From: Bacteroidota bacterium
Lineage (GTDB): Bacteria > Bacteroidota > Ignavibacteria > UBA10030 > UBA8401
DNA: 5,520 nucleotides
Assembly (NCBI GenBank): GCA_030824295.1
Contig: JAVBYA010000383.1
Location: 1 to 5,520, forward strand
Direction of reading: 5' to 3'
The notes under the pieces are model-generated. The model ran no database searches, was not told where the DNA came from, and saw nothing but the letters and a program-made list of their open reading frames with translations. Each line of letters opens with the position of its first letter. Positions within the stretch are counted from its first letter, which is position 1. This document shows, piece after piece, positions 1 to 5,520 of the stretch. The translations under genes were made by a program, and so were the position numbers.

Positions 1-1569
<1,569 letters not shown>

Positions 1570-1577
1570 TGTTCTAT

Positions 1578-1583
1578 CTCCTT
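1578..1583 (-). promoter_or_regulatory. Ribosome binding site of groL
   Basis: On the minus strand the sequence reads AAGGAG, then eight bases, then ATG. It is a strong Shine-Dalgarno site within the 39-base groES-groL gap (1570-1608) and supports the groL start at 1569. The rest of that gap shows no hairpin or promoter. Confidence 0.85.
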
Positions 1584-1608
1584 GAGTTGATGTTCTTATT
1601 CTGTTGGA

Positions 1609-1899
1609 TTATTTCGGCATGATCGCGAAGATGTCGCTTTCGCGCATGATCAGGACCTCTTGTCCATCAACGGAAATCTCCGTACCGGAATACTTCCCAT
1701 ACAGCACTTTATCGCCGACTTTCACTTCCATCGGGACCTTCTTGCCGTCATCCGAGGTTTTTCCCGGACCAGCAGCGATCACCTCTCCCCACACCGGTTT
1801 CTCTTTTGCAGTATCCGGAAGGAACAGACCACCCTTGGTCTTTTCTTCGGCTTCAGCCGGTTTTACAACGATACGATCTGAAAGGGGATGAATTTTCAT
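1609..1899 (-). CDS. groES: Co-chaperonin GroES (10 kDa chaperonin)
   Basis: GroES forms the heptameric lid that closes the GroEL folding chamber in the cytoplasm. The complete protein has 96 residues, the normal size. It begins MKIHPLSDRIVVKP, has the mobile loop at about residues 16-34 with the GroEL-contact segment GGLFLPD (23-29), then WGEVIAAGPG (37-46), VKVGDKVLYGKYSG and the C-terminal IMRESDIFAI. The contact tripeptide is Leu-Phe-Leu, where E. coli has Ile-Val-Leu. An in-frame ATG lies six codons upstream at 1917, but it would place the Shine-Dalgarno inside the gene. The start at 1899 has AAGGAGG four bases before it and gives the family N terminus. It is the first gene of the groES-groL operon, behind a CIRCE operator. 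Confidence 0.97.
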   Translation of the reverse strand: MKIHPLSDRIVVKPAEAEEKTKGGLFLPDTAKEKPVWGEVIAAGPGKTSDDGKKVPMEVKVGDKVLYGKYSGTEISVDGQEVLIMRESDIFAIMPK

Positions 1900-1903
1900 A
1901 GAG

Positions 1904-1910
1904 CCTCCTT
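1904..1910 (-). promoter_or_regulatory. Ribosome binding site of groES, decides the start
   Basis: Minus strand AAGGAGG is followed by CTCT and then ATG (1899-1897). It is a near-perfect anti-SD match. It rules out the in-frame ATG at 1917, which lies upstream of it. Confidence 0.88.
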
Positions 1911-1952
1911 GTAACATGTTTGGTTATATCAAGTTATGAGAGCAGTAATTTC

Positions 1953-1979
1953 TTAGCACTCTCCCATTTCGAGTGCTAA
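1953..1979 (-). promoter_or_regulatory. CIRCE operator (HrcA binding site) of groES-groL
   Basis: The sequence is TTAGCACTC, nine bases, GAGTGCTAA: a perfect nine-base inverted repeat with the consensus spacer length. CIRCE is the established binding site of the heat-shock repressor HrcA, whose activity depends on GroEL, so the operon is expected to be repressed until unfolded protein titrates the chaperonin. Here the operator begins inside the -10 box and covers the expected transcription start, so bound HrcA would block RNA polymerase directly. It also lies at the 5' end of the mRNA, where it can form a hairpin. hrcA itself is not in the window. Confidence 0.97.
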
Positions 1980-2006
1980 TATACGGACAAAATGCCTCCA
2001 TGTCAA
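1978..2006 (-). promoter_or_regulatory. Sigma70-type promoter of groES-groL
   Basis: On the minus strand the -35 is TTGACA (2006-2001, perfect consensus), the spacer is exactly 17 bases, and the -10 is TATATT (1983-1978, one mismatch to TATAAT). The last two bases of the -10 are the first two of CIRCE. The predicted transcription start is near 1971, inside CIRCE, giving a leader of about 72 bases before groES. Box quality, ideal spacing and overlap with the operator make this a strong call. I see no sigma32-like elements. The remaining leader (1911-1952) is A/T-rich with no other structure I can support. Confidence 0.9.
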
Positions 2007-2023
2007 GTGGCAAGGATGGTCGA

Positions 2024-2695
2024 TTATGCTACAATAAGTCCGTTTTGGAGGGTGATAATGCGGTCTGCGCGTGCGGCGAGTTCTTTATTGTGAGTGACGA
2101 TCACGAAGGTCCTGCGGTGCTTTTCCCGCAAGGAGAACAGAAGGTCATGCAGCCGGTCGGCATTGTCTGAATCCAGGTTTCCCGAGGGCTCGTCGGCAAA
2201 GACGATCTTCGGGTCATTCATCAAGGAGCGGGCAACGGCAATACGCTGCTGCTCCCCTCCCGATAGTTCGGCGGGACGATGGGAAGCCCGATCCGCCAGT
2301 CCGACATCGCTCAGGAGCGATTGAGCCTTTTCAGTAAAAGCCGGCCCGCTGTTCCCGGCGATATATGACGGCATCAATATATTCTCAAGCGCCGTGAACT
2401 CCGGCAGAAGATGATGGAACTGAAAAACAAAACCGATACTGGTATTCCGGACCTTGGAGATTTGTTCATCGGAATAGCGTGTGACGTCGTTCCCGCCGAA
2501 CAGCACTTCCCCCTCTGTCGGCCGGTCCAGCAGTCCCAGCATATGCACGAGCGTGCTTTTGCCGGCGCCGGATTGTCCTACCACTGCGACCACTTCCCCT
2601 TCCGTAAAGGAGACGGTGACGCCTTTCAGCACCTCCAGATAACCGGCGGATGCAGATCCATACCGCTTTTTGATATTCTTCGCTTCGAGGATCAT
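2024..2695 (-). CDS. lolD: LolD-type ABC transporter ATP-binding protein (lipoprotein release)
   Basis: This cytoplasmic ATPase of 223 residues belongs to the LolD/MacB/FtsE-type family and would power the two adjacent permeases to extract lipoproteins from the inner membrane. The motifs are intact and in order: Walker A GQSGAGKST (40-48), Q-loop Gln92 in FVFQFHHLLPEF, signature LSGGEQQR (144-151), Walker B IVFADE (164-169) with catalytic Glu169, D-loop GNLD (172-175) and switch His202 in VTHN. The frame stays open upstream to 2914, but there it only overlaps the permease gene in another frame. ATG at 2695 gives the family start MILEAKNIKKRYG and lies one base after the permease stop (TGA-T-ATG), with GGGAG just before it inside the permease end. 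FtsE- or MacB-type partners are less likely, because neither FtsX nor a fused MacB is adjacent. Confidence 0.9.
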   Translation of the reverse strand: MILEAKNIKKRYGSASAGYLEVLKGVTVSFTEGEVVAVVGQSGAGKSTLVHMLGLLDRPTEGEVLFGGNDVTRYSDEQISKVRNTSIGFVFQFHHLLPEFTALENILMPSYIAGNSGPAFTEKAQSLLSDVGLADRASHRPAELSGGEQQRIAVARSLMNDPKIVFADEPSGNLDSDNADRLHDLLFSLREKHRRTFVIVTHNKELAARADRIITLQNGLIVA

Positions 2696-2696
2696 A

Positions 2697-3917
2697 TCAC
2701 TCCCAACGGACAGCTTCAGATGGCTGCAGCATCGCCGCACGCTTCGACGGAAGGTATGCGGCAAGTGAACAAAGGAATAACGCTGATAACGGGACAAGGA
2801 TGAGGTCCATCGCCCTAATTTCGATAGGGATCGCCGGTATGATATACACGCTGGAATCGAGTGCGAACAGCTGGAATTCCACCTGCAGCCAGCAGATAAA
2901 TGTGCCGAGCACAAGACCCAGGACGGAACCGACCACGCCCACCAGGATCCCTTCCAGACGGAAGATGGTCATGATGTCACGCTGCGTTGCCCCCATCGCC
3001 TTCAAGATACCGATGTCGCGGGTCTTCTCGATGACCGTCATGGTCAGCGAGCCGAGAAGATTGAAGGAAGCGACAGCGATGATGAGCGCAAGGATGATGA
3101 ACGCGGACCACCGTTCCACCTGCATGACGGAATAGAGGTCCCGGTGCAGATCGAACCAGGACTGCACGATGACCGTATCGCCGAACTGTTCACGGACAGA
3201 CTCCACAAAATCTTCTGAACGATCGATCGTCTTCAGACGGACATCGAATCCATGGATCCGGTCGGTAGAGAACAATGCGCCCGATGTTGCGATGGACGTG
3301 AAGGCATAGACGCCGTCATATTCCTTGTTACGAGCCTCATAAATGCCGATCACCCGAAGCGCGAACAGCTGCGGAAGCGCCATACCGGTGAGGGCATCCT
3401 TCACCCCTGCCGAGGTCACGATATAGAGTGTATCGTCGATGCCGATGCCGAGTTTGTCGGCAAGACTGTAGCCGATGACGATCTCCGGAGCATCCGGGGA
3501 GAACTGCGCATTCCCCATCACCATGCTCGAAGCGACGCCGGATACGGAAGGCAGCGCATCGGTCTCAAGTCCGCGGATGAAGATCACTTTGGTCGTCCGT
3601 TTGGAGATCATCATCCCTTTGCCGGAGACGTACGGGGATGCAGCGGAGACATCCTGCTGCCCGGCGAGAAAAGTGCGGATGGAAGAAGCGGCCGCAGTAT
3701 CCGACGCTGCCGGGATCTGGATGCGGACATGAGGATCGAAACCGACCAGGATATCGGTGACCAGTCCGTTGAACCCGTTGAAGACCGACAGGACCACGAT
3801 GAGTGCCGCGACACCGACGGTCACGCCGAGCACGGAGATCATCGAGATGACGGTGATGAACCCGGCCTCTTTTTTGGCCAGCAGATACCGTTTCGCTATG
3901 AAGAACGTGTATTTCAT
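2697..3917 (-). CDS. LolC/LolE-family lipoprotein-releasing permease, downstream copy
   Basis: This inner-membrane permease has 406 residues, the normal LolC/LolE length. Its topology is typical: TM1 about 21-46 (with VLSVFNGFNG after it), a large periplasmic domain about 47-268, TM2 about 271-294, TM3 about 322-345 and TM4 about 371-390. The FtsX-like C-terminal domain contains the cytoplasmic stretch EKTRDIGILKAMGAT (297-311), the region that touches the ATPase. WFDLHRDLYSVMQVER (254-269) before TM2 is typical of LolC/E, and the end PSEAVRWE resembles the LolC ending as I recall it. These traits lean to LolC, but orthology to LolC versus LolE cannot be settled by eye, so no symbol is given. 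The ATG at 3917 shares one base with the upstream stop (TGATG) and has no clear Shine-Dalgarno, suggesting translational coupling. Confidence 0.88.
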   Translation of the reverse strand: MKYTFFIAKRYLLAKKEAGFITVISMISVLGVTVGVAALIVVLSVFNGFNGLVTDILVGFDPHVRIQIPAASDTAAASSIRTFLAGQQDVSAASPYVSGKGMMISKRTTKVIFIRGLETDALPSVSGVASSMVMGNAQFSPDAPEIVIGYSLADKLGIGIDDTLYIVTSAGVKDALTGMALPQLFALRVIGIYEARNKEYDGVYAFTSIATSGALFSTDRIHGFDVRLKTIDRSEDFVESVREQFGDTVIVQSWFDLHRDLYSVMQVERWSAFIILALIIAVASFNLLGSLTMTVIEKTRDIGILKAMGATQRDIMTIFRLEGILVGVVGSVLGLVLGTFICWLQVEFQLFALDSSVYIIPAIPIEIRAMDLILVPLSALFLCSLAAYLPSKRAAMLQPSEAVRWE

Positions 3918-5146
3918 CAGCCGAGCCGGATCGCTTTGATGGGGTCCATGCGGGACGCTAACCGGGCCGGTATGTACGACGCCAGGATGCAGAGGACGAT
4001 ACTGACCGATGAAACGATCAGGAAATGTTCCGCGCGGAAGTGGATGGGGACCGTCTTCATGAAATAAATGGTGGAAGGAAGCGAGATGATCTGGTATTGC
4101 TGCTGGATCCAGCAGACGAGGAAACCGGCCGCATTCCCGAGCAGAGTTCCGACGAACGCAATGATGACACCGTTCATCACGAAGATGCGGCGGATGGACG
4201 ATGCCGATGCTCCGAGCGAGCGGAGAACACCGATCTGTTTCCTCTTCTCCAGGACGAGCATCAGTAATGTGCCGATGATATTCACGGCCGCAACGGCGAT
4301 GATGAGTCCAAGGATGATGGGGATCGGTTCCTTCTGCAGCTCGATCCAGGTGAACAGATTGCGGTATAATTGATAGAGTGTCCGGGCCGTAAAAGGATAC
4401 CCTAAAACTTCAATGATGCGGTCCGCCGCCGGCTGCACCTGGTCCACATCCCGGACCATCACTTCAAAACCGGTGACGGCATTCTCGTAATTCACCAGCT
4501 GCTGGGCTGCAGGGATGCCGACAAAGAAGTAGATATCATCATACTCGGACATGCCCGATTCGTAGATGCCGTTCACAACAAAGGCCATCACGCTGGGAGC
4601 GATGGAGGTCTGGATATGTCCCTGCAGTCCGAAGACGAGCAGCGTATCATGGAGCGATGCACCGAGGGTAGTGAGCAGCTTCCGTCCGACGACACAGCCG
4701 TAGAGACCTTCATCGATCATCGAAAGGTCCAGCGCACCGGCGGTGAGATATTTGCCGATACCGGCGGCGGAGTCGGACGATTCGATCCCTTTGACGATGA
4801 TCCCTTCGGTGGCATCACCGAAGTTGACCATCCCTTCTTTGGCGATGTACGCCGACACCGAACGGATCTCCGGCACTTCGTCCCGCAGTTTCTTCTCTAC
4901 ATTCTGATAGTAACGGACGGGCTGATTGGTGTAGGTGGTGATCTGGATGTGGGTGGTGAACCCGACCACCTTCTCTTTGAGTTCCTTCTCGAATCCTCCA
5001 AGGATGGTCAGGGCGATGATGAGCGATGCAACGCCGAGCGCAACGCCGATGATGGAGATCAGCGTGACGAACGAGATGAAACTCTGCGTATTCGCGGAAC
5101 GCCGGAACTGCAGGAACCGCCGCGCCACGAGCATCGTGAAGGACAT
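3917..5146 (-). CDS. LolC/LolE-family lipoprotein-releasing permease, upstream copy
   Basis: This second permease has 409 residues and the same plan: N-terminal ARRFLQFRR, TM1 about 24-50 ending in LTILGGFEKELK, a periplasmic domain about 51-272, TM2 about 275-299, TM3 about 322-346 and TM4 about 374-394. The ATPase-contacting segment is EKRKQIGVLRSLGAS (300-314), and it ends RMDPIKAIRLG. It is clearly a paralogue of its neighbour: both have LIIAVA in TM2 and a CW.Q motif after TM3, while the periplasmic domains differ strongly. It probably pairs with the neighbour as a LolC/LolE-like heterodimer on a LolD dimer (inference). The ATG at 5146 lies one base after the prfB stop, with AAAAGG nine bases upstream inside prfB. 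A second Met at residue 5 is possible, but it would remove conserved N-terminal sequence. Confidence 0.88.
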   Translation of the reverse strand: MSFTMLVARRFLQFRRSANTQSFISFVTLISIIGVALGVASLIIALTILGGFEKELKEKVVGFTTHIQITTYTNQPVRYYQNVEKKLRDEVPEIRSVSAYIAKEGMVNFGDATEGIIVKGIESSDSAAGIGKYLTAGALDLSMIDEGLYGCVVGRKLLTTLGASLHDTLLVFGLQGHIQTSIAPSVMAFVVNGIYESGMSEYDDIYFFVGIPAAQQLVNYENAVTGFEVMVRDVDQVQPAADRIIEVLGYPFTARTLYQLYRNLFTWIELQKEPIPIILGLIIAVAAVNIIGTLLMLVLEKRKQIGVLRSLGASASSIRRIFVMNGVIIAFVGTLLGNAAGFLVCWIQQQYQIISLPSTIYFMKTVPIHFRAEHFLIVSSVSIVLCILASYIPARLASRMDPIKAIRLG

Positions 5147-5147
5147 A

Positions 5148-5520
5148 TCAATCAGCCTTTTGATTGCTGGACTGCATCAGGTAGGCTTTGATGAACTTGT
5201 CGAGGTCACCATCCATCACTCCCTGCACATCACTGGTCTCATGTTCGGTCCGATGGTCCTTCACCATGTTATAGGGATGGAACACATAGGAGCGGATCTG
5301 GCTTCCCCATTCGATCTTCTTCTTGGTCCCTTCGATGGCCGCCAATCGAGCCTCCTCTTCTTCCTTGCGGATCTGATAGAGCCGGGATTTGAGCATCTTC
5401 ATGGCGCGCTCGCGGTTCTGGAATTGAGAGCGTTCCTCCTGACAGGCAACGACCACACCGCTGGGAAGATGCCGGAGCCGGACGGCCGTTTCGACCTTGT
5501 TGACGTTCTGTCCCCCTTTG
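5148..5520 (-). CDS. prfB: Peptide chain release factor 2 (RF2), 5' part cut by window edge
   Basis: RF2 recognises UGA and UAA stop codons and triggers peptide release at the ribosome. Only the last 123 residues are in the window. The first readable residues are KGGQNVNKVETAVRLRHLPS, containing the catalytic GGQ loop (bases 5516-5508) that enters the peptidyl transferase centre. They are followed by GVVVACQEERSQFQNR and a charged helix. The tail WGSQIRSYVFHPYNMVKDHR (about residues 73-92 of this fragment) is diagnostic of RF2 rather than RF1. The SPF stop-codon motif and the region of the usual +1 programmed frameshift lie beyond the edge and cannot be judged. A GTG at 5456 is internal, not a start, since the frame is open and family-like up to the edge. 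The stop TGA is one base before the first permease gene, so prfB probably heads or sits within the lol operon. Confidence 0.95.
   Translation of the reverse strand, partial: KGGQNVNKVETAVRLRHLPSGVVVACQEERSQFQNRERAMKMLKSRLYQIRKEEEEARLAAIEGTKKKIEWGSQIRSYVFHPYNMVKDHRTEHETSDVQGVMDGDLDKFIKAYLMQSSNQKAD

Noticed and set aside
1994..2016. Weak inverted pairing (GCC...GGC followed by ATTTTG on the minus strand) as a lolD terminator
   Set aside because: The stem is only three base pairs, the loop is long, there is no true T run, and it sits on the groES -35 element.
1973..2170. A 65-codon plus-strand open frame starting at the CIRCE/promoter region
   Set aside because: It is mostly antisense to the lolD end and begins inside the operator and promoter of groES. 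It has no Shine-Dalgarno and no recognisable protein features.
2696..2914. N-terminal extension of the lolD frame up to 2914
   Set aside because: The extra residues are Ser/Arg/Cys-rich, have no ABC-ATPase similarity and only overlap the permease 3' end. The ATG at 2695 gives the family start.
3252..4067. A 271-codon plus-strand open frame across both permease genes
   Set aside because: It is antisense to two well-supported LolC/E-type genes, with low-complexity charged composition and no domain or ribosome site. It is a shadow frame.
4616..5191. A 191-codon plus-strand open frame over the upstream permease
   Set aside because: It is antisense to a conserved membrane-protein gene and has Asp/Gly/Arg-rich shadow composition with no independent support.

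Overview
All genes in this window lie on the minus strand, so the biological reading order runs from the right end (5520) to the left end (1). The content is chromosomal housekeeping. No mobile element, CRISPR array, tRNA, rRNA or phage gene is visible, and I do not see a new biological system. The proteins look like those of the Bacteroidota/Chlorobiota/Ignavibacteriota (FCB) superphylum. The clearest hints are the RF2 tail (WGSQIRSYV..HPYNMVKDHRT) and the GroES mobile loop (GGLFLPDTAKEKP). The groES promoter is a textbook TTGACA-17-TATATT, which fits the Ignavibacteria/Chlorobi side better than Bacteroidia, whose housekeeping promoters differ. This placement is an inference from memory of the families; no database was searched.

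Layout in reading order. (1) The 3' part of prfB (release factor 2), including the GGQ loop, is cut by the right edge. (2) Two tandem, divergent LolC/LolE-type permeases follow, then (3) a LolD-type ATPase. These four genes are packed with junctions of TGA-T-ATG, TGATG (stop and start share one base) and TGA-T-ATG, so they form one tightly coupled operon. (4) After lolD comes a gap of about 124 bases with a sigma70-type promoter and a perfect CIRCE operator. (5) groES and groL follow as the HrcA-type heat-shock operon. groL is cut by the left edge after 523 codons, so only its C-terminal tail of roughly 20 residues is missing.

Functionally the window joins two units. The first is an inner-membrane lipoprotein-release machine (the LolCDE type, which extracts lipoproteins from the inner membrane for delivery to the outer membrane) behind a translation termination factor. 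The second is the GroEL/GroES chaperonin under CIRCE/HrcA control. No convincing intrinsic terminator separates them, so read-through from the prfB-lol operon into groESL is possible. No gene-free stretch exceeds 300 bases; the two gaps (1570-1608 and 1900-2023) are accounted for below.
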